64,000 bases of DNA, taken from Limosilactobacillus caccae. Its GTDB lineage: Bacteria; Bacillota; Bacilli; Lactobacillales; Lactobacillaceae. The position numbers and the translations under genes are program-made. A model generated the notes under the pieces. It saw only the letters and a program-made list of their open reading frames with translations. It was not told the origin of the DNA and did not search any database. Each line of letters starts with the position of its first letter. Position 1 is the first letter of the stretch. Below are positions 8,371 through 16,199 of the stretch, piece by piece. Location of the stretch: assembly GCF_900156885.1 (NCBI RefSeq), contig NZ_FTOY01000010.1:372001-436000 (forward strand), in the 5' to 3' direction.

Positions 8371-8871
8371 TTAATTTGAATGTTTAAACCAAATATTCCA
8401 TAACCATTGAAGATTAATTAACGGCCGACTACTATTTTGTTTAATTTCTGCTTGAATTTGTTCTAAATTTCGGGATAAAAGAGGATTTGCATTCTTTGGG
8501 ATAGTACCGTCTTTTATACTTTCATCAATAGAGCCATTGTCAGAAAAAGATAATGAGTAATAATCCTGTAAATAGTAATCTTTTTTCTTAGTATCATTGT
8601 AATAAGACATATAATTGTGATCTAATTCAATTAGTTTATTTCCTTTTGAAAGTTTAACCGTAACTAAGTATGATCCAATAAGATCTTTATTCTTGACCTT
8701 ATAACTAGGAACGTATGTTTGTGGAAGATAGTTAGATCCTAACAGGGTTACAAAAGGATATTGTTTCTTTTGTTGATGCATGTGCGTTGCATAGTAATAG
8801 GCATGAAAGTGCAAATTAAAAGGAATTTGCGCTACAAACAATGCTCCTAATATAATTAACCATTTTTTCAT
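8371..8871 (-). CDS. Membrane-anchored hypothetical protein, paralogue B2
   Basis: I do not recognise this family. The start is set at the ATG with GAGGAGAAG just upstream. The 166-residue protein has an N-terminal membrane anchor (MKKWLIILGALFVAQIPFNL) and then a probably extracytoplasmic domain. It is a clear paralogue of the 175-residue protein at 9189-9716. Shared segments are YYYATH, QYPFV, SNYLPQ, GSY, LxQIQAEIKQNS and LQWLWNIWF. The gene is visibly richer in A and T than the surrounding chromosome, which suggests transfer. The frame is open a further 99 codons upstream, through a terminator, and that part is treated separately. Confidence 0.7.
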   Translation of the reverse strand: MKKWLIILGALFVAQIPFNLHFHAYYYATHMHQQKKQYPFVTLLGSNYLPQTYVPSYKVKNKDLIGSYLVTVKLSKGNKLIELDHNYMSYYNDTKKKDYYLQDYYSLSFSDNGSIDESIKDGTIPKNANPLLSRNLEQIQAEIKQNSSRPLINLQWLWNIWFKHSN

Positions 8872-9144
8872 TATCTTCTCCTCTCCCTTTTTGGAAGTTG
8901 TGATCCGATAAACATCAAGATCCGCATTTTTATCTTCTTTGCTCATTTTACTATCAACAACATAATCGCCATAATACCCATTCGTAAATAACCACTGCTC
9001 CTGATTTTTAGGTAGGCCATGTTCATTGGTGAGTTCTTTACCAGTTAACATCATGAACAGCCGCTCTCTAATTTGATCTGGAAATGTGGTAATAAAATGG
9101 CTTGTTTGAACACCTTCAACTAGTTCCCATTTAAATAAAACAAG
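8872..9144 (-). other. In-frame open stretch upstream of paralogue B2, possible gene remnant
   Basis: This stretch is open in the same frame as B2 and encodes a protein-like sequence (for example PDQIRERLFMMLTGKELT and QEQWLFTNGYYGDYVVDS). Its only upstream ATG lies in the loop of a strong terminator hairpin and has no ribosome site. It may be the tail of a deleted gene that became joined here. I do not recognise the family, and it is probably not translated as one protein with B2. Confidence 0.35.
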
Positions 9145-9184
9145 AGCAGCAAGTACCTTTCTGTACATTGAAAGACTTGCTGCT
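9145..9184 (-). terminator. Terminator after paralogue B1
   Basis: A 10-bp stem (AGCAGCAAGT with ACTTGCTGCT) is extended by an inner CTTTC/GAAAG stem. It begins 4 bases after the B1 stop codon and has a T-rich run beyond it on the minus strand. It separates the B1 and B2 transcripts. Confidence 0.8.
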
Positions 9185-9188
9185 TATT

Positions 9189-9716
9189 TTAACGATAATG
9201 CATTGAGAACCATATATTCCATAGCCATTGAATATTTATTAATGGTTTCTCTGAATTTTGTTTAATTTCAGCTTGAATTTGATTCAAAGAATGTCTCAGT
9301 ACTTTTTTAGCGTTTTTAGGTGGTACTCCCTCTCCATAATAACCATCAATCATTCCATTTTCAGCAAATGTAAATTTTGCACAGTCATTTAAATAATAGC
9401 TCTCATCATTATAATTCGAACTATACAGTATACTACTATCAGTGAGATCAATTATATCAGAATTGGTGTGAATTCTTTTTTTACTAATCTGGACCATATA
9501 ACTTCCCCGCTTATCATCATTTTCTACTCCATAATCAGAAACATAGCTTTGTGGGAGATAATTTGAATTTAAAAGTACTACAAACGGGTATTGATTCTTC
9601 TCATGATGAATATGAGTTGCGTAATAATATGCATTATTATGAAAGTTAAATGGAATTTGAAGGATAAATAATACAAGCAAAACAATTATTGTAATCCAGA
9701 CTGCTCTCTTCTCCAT
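9189..9716 (-). CDS. Membrane-anchored hypothetical protein, paralogue B1
   Basis: I do not recognise this family. The 175-residue protein has an N-terminal helix (VWITIIVLLVLFILQIPF, residues 6-23) and a domain probably outside the cell. It shares with B2 (8371-8871) the blocks YYYATH, QYPFV, SNYLPQ, KNA, LNQIQAEIKQNS and NIQWLWNIWF. The start is fixed by AGGAGGGGAAG upstream. It overlaps the end of the decayed small basic gene, if that gene's frame is restored. It is AT-rich compared with neighbours. A strong terminator follows. Confidence 0.75.
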   Translation of the reverse strand: MEKRAVWITIIVLLVLFILQIPFNFHNNAYYYATHIHHEKNQYPFVVLLNSNYLPQSYVSDYGVENDDKRGSYMVQISKKRIHTNSDIIDLTDSSILYSSNYNDESYYLNDCAKFTFAENGMIDGYYGEGVPPKNAKKVLRHSLNQIQAEIKQNSEKPLINIQWLWNIWFSMHYR

Positions 9717-10082
9717 CTATCTTCCCCTCCTAAAAATTTTTTTACTTTATTCCTAGTCTTTTTAATAAAATTAGTTGTTCTATGATAAGCCTTCCTAACA
9801 ACGTGATATGTTTTTTTTAGCAAAGCTTTTAACATTATTTACTGTATTTTTAGCCTTTTTGATTAATTTTTTCTTACGAGCATAATTCCAAGCGACTAAT
9901 CCCAAAGTTGCCAGACTAACAGTTCCTACTGTAACTAATCCTACTTTTGCATTTCTTGTTTGTTCTGTTCTCTTATCCAATGACTTAGAATCAGTTGCGT
10001 CAGTATTAATCGTCTAATCATACAAAGCAAGGTTTGCTAAAACAGTTGTACTAACCAATAATTTGCTTTTTATTTTGGTCAT
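9686..10082 (-). pseudogene. Decayed secreted or membrane basic protein (stop codon plus A8 frameshift)
   Basis: From ATG 10082 the frame reads a signal-like sequence (MTKIKSKLLVSTTVLANLAL), then meets TAG. It continues in the same frame as TINTDATDSKSLDKRTEQ, followed by a hydrophobic helix (VGLVTVGTVSLATLGLVAW) and a basic stretch. At a run of eight A residues (9811-9818 on the plus strand) the frame ends after 5 more codons. Removing one A opens a further basic tail (TYHVVRKAYHRTTNFIKK) to a stop at 9686. Two lesions point to decay. A shorter TTG-started product (9980-9795) could still be made. The helix and tail resemble the 77-residue protein at 8135. Confidence 0.6.
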
Positions 10083-10147
10083 AGCTAAAATTTCTCTCGG
10101 CTTTAGTTGTGGCTAAAATATCAAAATGATAAATTTTCCAAGTAAAG

Positions 10148-10153
10148 ATTATA
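10148..10153 (-). promoter_or_regulatory. Possible -10 box for the AT-rich island genes
   Basis: A TATAAT on the minus strand lies about 65 bases before the ATG at 10082. No good -35 hexamer sits at 17 bases, so the assignment is weak. Confidence 0.35.
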
Positions 10154-10240
10154 ATGAATTTATATGAAAATTTACACATTTTTGTGCAAGCTTCAATTTG
10201 AGATTACTAAGAAATAGCAAACTATTATCGCCCGGGAGCA

Positions 10241-10286
10241 AAAATAGCCCGCTAGCATTCTAAACTAGAAGCTAACGGGCTATTTT
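10241..10286. terminator. Bidirectional terminator after the cytochrome b5-like gene
   Basis: The stem AAAATAGCCCGCTAGC pairs with GCTAACGGGCTATTTT with one mismatch. It lies just beyond the stop of the gene at 10305 and has A and T runs on both sides. Confidence 0.85.
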
Positions 10287-10304
10287 AATATGCAGTTAAC
10301 TCAC

Positions 10305-10541
10305 CTATTCTGCGAGTTTCCCAACGACCGGGAGTTTTGCTAATACCCGGTCCTTATGGGGTGAAAACTTGAACAGGATGTCAGTCAAGTCAAGGCCTGC
10401 CTTATTGCCATGGTGTGTCCCGTCCTGCCAGGCCGGAATATGCGTCACATCGTAAACTGTATTGTTAATTGCAACGTATGCGGGCTGACCATTTTGCCCA
10501 TTGAATTGTTGTAGTTCTTCCTTAGTAAAAGTCTTTGTCAT
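10305..10541 (-). CDS. Cytochrome b5-like heme/steroid-binding domain protein
   Basis: This small soluble protein of 78 residues is a single cytochrome b5-like domain. It shows the family pattern FTKEELQQFNGQNGQPAYVA, then INNTVYDVTHIPAWQDGTHHG and a helix DLTDILFKFSPHK, with His in the places expected for heme contact (HIP, HHG and SPH). Such stand-alone domains are common in Firmicutes, and their redox partner is usually unknown. It is monocistronic, with GGAGGCAGG as ribosome site and a strong terminator. Confidence 0.88.
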   Translation of the reverse strand: MTKTFTKEELQQFNGQNGQPAYVAINNTVYDVTHIPAWQDGTHHGNKAGLDLTDILFKFSPHKDRVLAKLPVVGKLAE

Positions 10542-10661
10542 GGCATCCTGCCTCCTTGTTCTTATTTCTCATTGTTAATATATCATGAAAGCGCCGCCGA
10601 AAGGGAAAATTTGCTCTCGTTTAATAATTACTTATTTTCCAATTCTTGCTTTTTTCACAAA

Positions 10662-11183
10662 CTAGCTAAAACTAATAACTACTTGAAGGCGGCGAGCAAT
10701 CACTAATACCAGGTAAATCTTAATCAGGCCGGGGACGACAAATGGTAAAAAACCACTAACCATCGCCGCACCGATGCTTAAGTGGCTAAACTGCATTAGC
10801 CAGAGGGTCCCAACTAGCAATTGAACCGTCGCCCCCAATAGGTTTGCAAGAATAATATTAATCCGCGAAAAATCAAGCCAGGCTAAGATCCCACTTGTCA
10901 GCAAGCCATAGATGAGAAAACCGAGTAAGTAGCCACCGACTGCGCTATCAAGCACCCCAATCCCACTAGTGTAATTAGCAAAAACCGGCAACCCGCTGAC
11001 CCCTAAAATAAGGTAGCCACTAATCACCAGCAAAGTATCGCTAACTGGTAACAAGGTTGCGACCAAGCCAACCGCAAAGGTCTGCAAGGTCAATGGCACT
11101 CCCGGTAAAGGAATTGCCAATTGCGAACAAATAATCAATAAAGCCAGCAGCACGGCATCCTGGGTAATCCTTTTTGTATTCAA
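10662..11183 (-). CDS. bioY: BioY family biotin transporter (ECF S component)
   Basis: This 173-residue membrane protein is the substrate-specific component for biotin in the ECF vitamin transporters. It has about six helices. Diagnostic BioY segments are ALLIICSQLAIPLPGVPLTLQTFAV near the start, ISGYLILGVSGLPVFANYTSGIGVL and GGYLLGFLIYG. No ATPase or T component is next to it, which is normal for group II ECF systems that share a remote EcfAAT module. It stands between the cytochrome b5-like gene and an SDR gene on the same strand. Confidence 0.93.
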   Translation of the reverse strand: MNTKRITQDAVLLALLIICSQLAIPLPGVPLTLQTFAVGLVATLLPVSDTLLVISGYLILGVSGLPVFANYTSGIGVLDSAVGGYLLGFLIYGLLTSGILAWLDFSRINIILANLLGATVQLLVGTLWLMQFSHLSIGAAMVSGFLPFVVPGLIKIYLVLVIARRLQVVISFS

Positions 11184-11227
11184 CTTTCTTCCTCACTTAT
11201 CCTCTAAGATGAGGAAAGTATAACAAA

Positions 11228-11270
11228 AAGGCAGCTTTTAGTTAAGCGCCTAAACTAAAAGTTGCCTTAA
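11228..11270 (-). terminator. Terminator after the SDR gene at 11278
   Basis: On the minus strand AAGGCAACTTTTAGTT pairs with AACTAAAAGCTGCCTT and is followed by TTTTTGTT. It lies directly after the SDR stop. Confidence 0.85.
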
Positions 11271-11277
11271 GATAATT

Positions 11278-11934
11278 TTAGTACCAAGCTGGCTTGTCGC
11301 CATCAGTGTTTGGCTTGTTTACCCCTAAGTTCTTGTGGGCGTATGGAGCGGGGTCATCGACGATCTTAGCTACTAAGTAACCAATCGACTTCCGTGATAC
11401 TTCAGTCCCCTTAAAGTCTTCGCCCTTTTCGGTTGTCTCATAGTCAACTTCGTCCTTATCGGTTAACCATGCTGGCCGAATAATCGTGTAATCAAGCGTT
11501 GAGGCTTCAATTACGTCAGCAGCACTGCGGTAGGTACCAAGGTAACTGTCCTTTTGGCCGCCACCGAGCATTTCGTTGTTCCAGTCACCAAACTTGCCAG
11601 GAACTTCGTCATAGATTCCGATTGAAGAAATCCAAATCAATGGCTTAACGACATGCTTTTCCATTAAGTTAACGATATTTTCCGCTTGTTGCTTGATTTC
11701 TGGGTTACGCAAGTTAGCGTAAACAACATCTGCTTGTTCAATTGCCGGTTCAAGGCTGCCGATGTTCAACACGTCACCCTTAATAACCGTTTCACGACTA
11801 TCGTCAACAACGTTCATGTTTTGTGGGTGACGAGTAAATAAGAGCAGGTGAGCATCACTATTCTTAAGCAGGGCATCAATTGCGTGTCCCGCGATCTTAC
11901 CAGTTGCCCCTAAAACTAATACTTGTTTTGCCAT
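11278..11934 (-). CDS. NAD(P)-binding SDR-like protein (NmrA/YwnB type)
   Basis: This 218-residue cytosolic protein has an N-terminal Rossmann motif GATGKIAGHA (residues 8-17). The family comprises atypical short-chain dehydrogenases that bind NAD(P)H. The start is the ATG after CAGGAGGTACG rather than one further upstream. A catalytic YxxxK is not clear, and its substrate is unknown. The HxlR regulator gene lies directly upstream on the same strand. HxlR proteins often control oxidoreductases of this kind. Confidence 0.82.
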   Translation of the reverse strand: MAKQVLVLGATGKIAGHAIDALLKNSDAHLLLFTRHPQNMNVVDDSRETVIKGDVLNIGSLEPAIEQADVVYANLRNPEIKQQAENIVNLMEKHVVKPLIWISSIGIYDEVPGKFGDWNNEMLGGGQKDSYLGTYRSAADVIEASTLDYTIIRPAWLTDKDEVDYETTEKGEDFKGTEVSRKSIGYLVAKIVDDPAPYAHKNLGVNKPNTDGDKPAWY

Positions 11935-12062
11935 CTTTCGTACCTCCTGAATCTTTGTTACTTTCAAGTATACCCCGGTTTTTAGTTATTAAAAGTAAGC
12001 ACTTTCTAGTAAGATAGTTACCCCCAGGTAAGTTATCATACGGCCCCACCAGTTTACGACTT

Positions 12063-12371
12063 TTAAACTTTTTTGCTGTTTCGTCCCCACTGGTCCATCG
12101 CCGCAATGATTGGCTGAAGCGTCTGCCCATCAGCGGTCAGGGAATACTCTGTCTTGGGTGGCACGGTTGCGTAGACCTGCTTGTCAATCAGCCCGTCGCT
12201 CTCCAACTCTTTCAGCTGCAGAGCCAACATCCGCTTAGAACATTCCGGGATCAATTTCTGTAATTCACTAAACCGGCACGGCTGGTATTGTGATAGCTGG
12301 TAAATGATCACGCTCTTCCACTTACCATGGATTAGTTTTAAGGTGTTTTCAATCGGGCAATCCTTCGTCAT
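12063..12371 (-). CDS. HxlR-family transcription regulator with redox-type N-terminal Cys
   Basis: This 102-residue winged-helix regulator reads MTKDCPIENTLKLIHGKWKSVIIYQL and ends in the HxlR pattern PPKTEYSLTADGQTLQPIIAAMDQWG. Cys5 in CPIE corresponds to the reactive cysteine used by YodB/HypR-type HxlR sensors of quinones and disulfide stress. It is divergent from the nitroreductase gene at 12479, and the space between holds a 13-base palindrome. The likely role is to repress that gene until thiol oxidation. Confidence 0.88.
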   Translation of the reverse strand: MTKDCPIENTLKLIHGKWKSVIIYQLSQYQPCRFSELQKLIPECSKRMLALQLKELESDGLIDKQVYATVPPKTEYSLTADGQTLQPIIAAMDQWGRNSKKV

Positions 12372-12430
12372 TTTTCCCGCTCCTTTCTAGGTGAAATAAA
12401 ATTCACTACTTGTCCTCATTTTATTTTCGT

Positions 12431-12443
12431 TTACTATTAGTAA
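12431..12443. promoter_or_regulatory. Palindromic operator TTACTATTAGTAA before the nitroreductase gene
   Basis: This is a perfect 13-base palindrome between the divergent HxlR and nitroreductase genes, upstream of a TATTAT -10-like element (12456-12461). YodB, an HxlR repressor of Bacillus, binds related TACT...AGTA sequences. That makes it the best candidate binding site for the adjacent regulator. Confidence 0.55.
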
Positions 12444-12478
12444 GTAAGATAACAATATTATGTTTAGGAGTGATTACT

Positions 12479-13081
12479 ATGGATTCACAATTAGTTAAAT
12501 TAGCAGCCCGTCGGCGGTCAATCTACGCCCTCGGCGATAACATTTCCCAAAGCCCCGAAGAAATCTTTGCCCTCGTTAAAGAGACGATTAAAAACTCGCC
12601 AACGTCCTTTAACAGTCAAACTGTCCGGGCCGTCGTTCTCTTCAACGACGCATCAAACAAAGTCTGGGATATCGTCGAGGACGCCCTCCAAAAGATCGCC
12701 AAGAGTCCAGAAGCATTTAAGAAGACCCAGGCGAAGATTGCGACTTTCCGTGCTGGTGCCGGGACTATCCTCTACCTAACCGATACCACCATCGTTCACC
12801 AATTGGAAAACGACTTTCCAACTTATGCGGCCAACTTTGCCGACTGGGCCGAACAAGGTCTCGGTGGTGCCCAGCAAGCTGTTTGGACCGCCCTGGCAGA
12901 ACAAGGAATTGGGGCGAGCCTCCAGCACTACAACCCGCTAATCGACGATGCGATCCACGAAGCATTTGACCTCCCTCGCGAATGGCAACTCCGGGCAGAA
13001 ATGCCGTTTGGTTCGATTGAGGCGCCAGCTGGTGCTAAGGACCACCTTGATGATAACCAAGTTTTCAAACTAATTAAGTAA
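12479..13081 (+). CDS. Nitroreductase family protein
   Basis: This 200-residue flavin-dependent oxidoreductase has the family opening LAARRRSIYALGDN, the FMN/NAD(P)H-site region PTSFNSQTVRAVVLF, and the C-terminal LQHYNPLID and PREWQLRAEMPFG. These match the FMN-binding nitroreductases that reduce quinones or nitro compounds. The ATG with TAGGAG upstream is chosen. It is divergent from an HxlR regulator that probably represses it, which suggests a role against electrophilic or quinone stress. It is not assigned to a named gene. Confidence 0.88.
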   Translation: MDSQLVKLAARRRSIYALGDNISQSPEEIFALVKETIKNSPTSFNSQTVRAVVLFNDASNKVWDIVEDALQKIAKSPEAFKKTQAKIATFRAGAGTILYLTDTTIVHQLENDFPTYAANFADWAEQGLGGAQQAVWTALAEQGIGASLQHYNPLIDDAIHEAFDLPREWQLRAEMPFGSIEAPAGAKDHLDDNQVFKLIK

Positions 13082-13157
13082 TCCTATTATAATCCCCCGC
13101 CACCACTTATTTCCTTTAAAGTAATATAATAGAGGAAAATGGAGAGGGGTTTTTTTG

Positions 13158-13616
13158 ATGTCACAACAACCAAAAATGTATAACACCGGTGCTGATTACG
13201 CCCTTGCCATCATTGGCGGTAAGTGGAAATCGGTAATTCTCTACCTTCTCGCTGGTCATCCCCGCCGGCCAAGTGAACTGGTTAAGCAACTAGGTACATC
13301 TTACAAGGTCTTAAGTGACCAGTTGCGCGAAATGACTGATGATGGGCTGATTGCACGTAAAAGTTTCAACACTATTCCGCCCCACGTGGAATACCGGCTA
13401 ACCGCGGAAGGTGAGAACCTCTATTCCGCCCTCCGCTACCTTAACTACTGGGGTGAACAACGTGCCGCCGCCAAGGGGGACGCCAAAATTATGTGCACTG
13501 ATGAAATGAAGCAAGTTGGGGACGATGGGCTGTGTGTGGTGACAAAAAAACACCTCCACCACTGGCGCCAAGAAATTGTCCAAACAAAAAAGCAGGATGA
13601 AGCTAATGAAAATTAA
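13158..13616 (+). CDS. Second HxlR-family regulator, with extended C-terminus
   Basis: The 152-residue protein has the HxlR wing core (ALAIIGGKWKSVILYLLAGHPRRPSELVKQL, then PPHVEYRLTAEGENLYSALRYLNYWGEQ). It lacks the N-terminal CPIE cysteine of the first copy. It has about 45 extra C-terminal residues with two cysteines (IMCTDE and GLCVV). GGAGAGGGG precedes the ATG at 13158. Its stop overlaps the stop region of the convergent permease gene. Its targets are unknown. Confidence 0.82.
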   Translation: MSQQPKMYNTGADYALAIIGGKWKSVILYLLAGHPRRPSELVKQLGTSYKVLSDQLREMTDDGLIARKSFNTIPPHVEYRLTAEGENLYSALRYLNYWGEQRAAAKGDAKIMCTDEMKQVGDDGLCVVTKKHLHHWRQEIVQTKKQDEANEN

Positions 13617-13634
13617 GCTTCTCCTGCTTTTTTG
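13585..13634. terminator. Bidirectional terminator embedded in two overlapping gene ends
   Basis: AAAAAAGCAGGA-T-GAAGCT pairs with AGCTTC-TCCTGCTTTTTT. The hairpin covers the last codons and stops of both the HxlR gene (plus) and the permease gene (minus), which overlap by 4 bases. One element ends both transcripts. Confidence 0.85.
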
Positions 13635-14929
13635 TCATGGACTAACTTAATTGCCAGCAAAACAATGTAAGTAATCATATAAATTGCAAGGACTGCATGG
13701 GCAACATTAATGGCAACACTATTTTGCAGGCTCACTCGTCCTAAGGTGTAAGCCCCCAAGATATTATTCATTCCTGTCAACCCGGCAGCAAGAAAAAGGC
13801 TCCCCCACATCACAAACTGGGAGATAAGCCCAGTAATCGAATAATAGTAATTACTGATGATGTAGGAAATACTGTAATTATGGGTAACTTGCTCGTATTC
13901 AGCAGTCGCGTTTTTCCGTTCTGCACTCGCAAAACTCCGAATAATAAATACGCCGACAAAGTAGCTAGGTAGCCAAAAAGTTAACCCAATCCCGAGCGTA
14001 ATCATAATTAGGCTCACTAACTGGTCGTCACCCGGCATTAGCTGGCAGGTTTTCTTTACAACCAGCCCACCGACAATAAACGCAAACAGATAAGCAACAA
14101 TTGTCCAGTAATACATTTTCAGCCCGTAAAGAACACTAATAAAAATCGTACTATACAGAGTCCAATACTGACCACAAACCCCGTATAACATCAATCGCAA
14201 ACGTAGATGGTGGCGATAGTGTAACATTTTTTGCCGGTTTAGGATAATTCCTCCAACCATCGTTAAAAAGAAGATAAATAAGAGCAACAATCCCCACCCA
14301 ACTGGCTGGCCAATTCCAGCATTTCTTCCTAGTCGGAGCATCAACATCGCACTAATTAAAATTAACGCCAGAACATAATTAAACCAGTGTAAGCGCCGGG
14401 GCAAGGGATGGCCCACTGAATGAGGGGCGTAGCGGTATGCTGCTCCAGTAAAAATTGTGACAAGCATCATTACCCCAAACTTAACTGCCGGCTGCTTAAT
14501 CCACACCATTATTCCGAAAAAGAACAATAAAATTAGTAGTTGTCCCCACGCCTTAACGTGGTCCCGCTTCGGTAGTAATTCGTTTTTAATTAAGCGATTT
14601 TGCTGGTTGATTGCAGCTGGAAAGAGGGTTGAAGCAATGCCGGCGCCAATACCTGATAAATCGAAGAAAAGGGAGTTATAGCCACCAAGCATCCCAAGCG
14701 CATACCCACAGCCACCACTGAAGATCCCAATCCAGCCAAGCCGCCAGGTATTATACTCAAAGTCACGGAATAGCAACAAACTTGAGTGCCGAACACCGTA
14801 ATAAATGGCAAAGGGTAATGCTTCCGTCAGCATTTCTTTTCCTGGTTTGATAATTGACAGGTAAATAATAAAGGGCATCAGGTTCAATAAAAGACTACAA
14901 ATGCCCGTATACTTCACTAACTTTTTCAT
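13613..14929 (-). CDS. Polytopic membrane protein, probable MFS-like permease
   Basis: This 438-residue protein has about twelve hydrophobic segments and a long central basic loop (RQKMLHYRHHLRLRLML). The region GIGAGIASTLFPAAINQQNRL after helix 4 looks like MFS, but I cannot name a subfamily. It starts 9 bases after the stop of the MFS gene at 14939-16138, so both form one operon and may act on related substrates. It ends in a shared terminator. Confidence is high that it is a membrane protein and moderate for the fold. Confidence 0.65.
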   Translation of the reverse strand: MKKLVKYTGICSLLLNLMPFIIYLSIIKPGKEMLTEALPFAIYYGVRHSSLLLFRDFEYNTWRLGWIGIFSGGCGYALGMLGGYNSLFFDLSGIGAGIASTLFPAAINQQNRLIKNELLPKRDHVKAWGQLLILLFFFGIMVWIKQPAVKFGVMMLVTIFTGAAYRYAPHSVGHPLPRRLHWFNYVLALILISAMLMLRLGRNAGIGQPVGWGLLLLFIFFLTMVGGIILNRQKMLHYRHHLRLRLMLYGVCGQYWTLYSTIFISVLYGLKMYYWTIVAYLFAFIVGGLVVKKTCQLMPGDDQLVSLIMITLGIGLTFWLPSYFVGVFIIRSFASAERKNATAEYEQVTHNYSISYIISNYYYSITGLISQFVMWGSLFLAAGLTGMNNILGAYTLGRVSLQNSVAINVAHAVLAIYMITYIVLLAIKLVHDKKAGEA

Positions 14930-14938
14930 TATCCCACC

Positions 14939-16138
14939 CTAGTGCCTGTTTACCGCACTATTTAGCTTCTGCCGGTTAGCAAAGAAGATCAGCAAAATCA
15001 ACGGCACAATAACCAGCATCACCGGGTAGAAGTACTTGACGGGCATCGTACTATCAATTATCCCCCCTAAGACCGGGCCGAGGGTCATCCCGATATCAAG
15101 GCCGAGGAAGAAGGTCGAGCTAGCTAGACCCCGCTCACTTTCTGGAGCCAGCATCATCGCCGTTGACTGGCAGACGGAATAGATTAAGCCGTAGCCAAAA
15201 GCCATCCCCGCAGCTGCAAGGGCCATCTCCCAGTTCGTTTTCATTATCGTTAGCATAACCAAATAAAAGACGGTCGCCACCGTACTAATAATCAGCCACG
15301 GTTGGAACGGCACAGTATCAAACTGGTTCCGCAAGAAGAGCCGGATCCCTAGTAAGACGACGGCATAGATAAAGAAATAAGCCCCCACTGCAATTGACAG
15401 CTGGCGTTGTTCACTGTAAGCGACAATATCTGCCTGGGTCGCAAAGTATGGGATTGCAAAAAGGGCCGTCAGCGCGGCGATTGGTAATGAATCGCGCTGG
15501 ATAATCTTTAGGTGTAGCCCGGCCGACTGCTTCGCCCGCTGGCGGTCTGGTTTAGCCCGGTTACCGACGAACTGAACAGTAATAACCATCAGCAATGAAG
15601 CAAGCGCTGAAATGATAATCGCCTGCCGGTAGCCAATCACTCGGTAGAGGTTAATCGAGACAGCCGGAGCAAAGGCCATCGCCAACGCATTCATTAAACC
15701 GTAAAAGCTCATCGCCTCGCCGACATGGTTAAATGGCACCAGGTAAGATAGCCAGGTCGTCATGCAGACCGTGCAGAGGACATAGCCAAGGCCGTTAATG
15801 AGGCGAAAAACGAGCAAGAGGCCGCTATTGGGGGTAATCACATAGCCCATGACGCCGATAAAGCTTAAAACCCCACCAAGAAATGCTAGCGCATATTTTG
15901 AAAAGTGGTCAGTCATGTTGCCGGCAAGCGGGCGTAAAAACATTGCGACGATACTCATCATCCCAACAATCACTCCCGCAAACGCGCTTGATGCACCTAG
16001 TTCTTGCGCATAACCGTTGATCAACGGGTTACAGTACATGTTGCTAAAAATAAAGAAGAATGACGCTGCCATCACCAAGACAACGTCCTTCGTAAAAATT
16101 GTTTCCTTTTTTGCCACTGTCAGCACCACTTCTCTCAT
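14939..16138 (-). CDS. MFS transporter
   Basis: This 399-residue major-facilitator protein has twelve predicted helices. The loop between helices 2 and 3 reads RPLAGNMTDHFSKYALAFLGG, the MFS motif A with RPxxGxxxD. Helix 4 and its flanks (RLINGLGYVLCTVCMTTWLSYLVP) and the second-half EAPESERGLASSTFFLGLDIGMTLGPVLGG-like region fit drug/proton antiporters. The ATG at 16138 is used, but no clear ribosome site supports it; a GTG at 16114 is an alternative. The substrate cannot be told. It is the first gene of an operon with the permease at 13613. Confidence 0.85.
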   Translation of the reverse strand: MREVVLTVAKKETIFTKDVVLVMAASFFFIFSNMYCNPLINGYAQELGASSAFAGVIVGMMSIVAMFLRPLAGNMTDHFSKYALAFLGGVLSFIGVMGYVITPNSGLLLVFRLINGLGYVLCTVCMTTWLSYLVPFNHVGEAMSFYGLMNALAMAFAPAVSINLYRVIGYRQAIIISALASLLMVITVQFVGNRAKPDRQRAKQSAGLHLKIIQRDSLPIAALTALFAIPYFATQADIVAYSEQRQLSIAVGAYFFIYAVVLLGIRLFLRNQFDTVPFQPWLIISTVATVFYLVMLTIMKTNWEMALAAAGMAFGYGLIYSVCQSTAMMLAPESERGLASSTFFLGLDIGMTLGPVLGGIIDSTMPVKYFYPVMLVIVPLILLIFFANRQKLNSAVNRH

Positions 16139-16167
16139 AAAATCTTAATAATTATTCAATGATATAA

Positions 16168-16195
16168 AAAGAGACCGGAAATTTCCAGTCCCTTT
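16168..16195 (-). terminator. Terminator after pepC
   Basis: On the minus strand AAAGGGACTGGAAA is followed at once by TTTCCGGTCTCTTT and a T run, giving a long stem with a very small loop, 5 bases past the pepC stop. Confidence 0.75.
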
Positions 16196-16199
16196 GCGG

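Noticed and set aside
8371-9168. A single 265-residue protein including B2
   Set aside because: Its start lies in the loop of a strong terminator, and the B2 ATG has an excellent ribosome site and matches the paralogue start.
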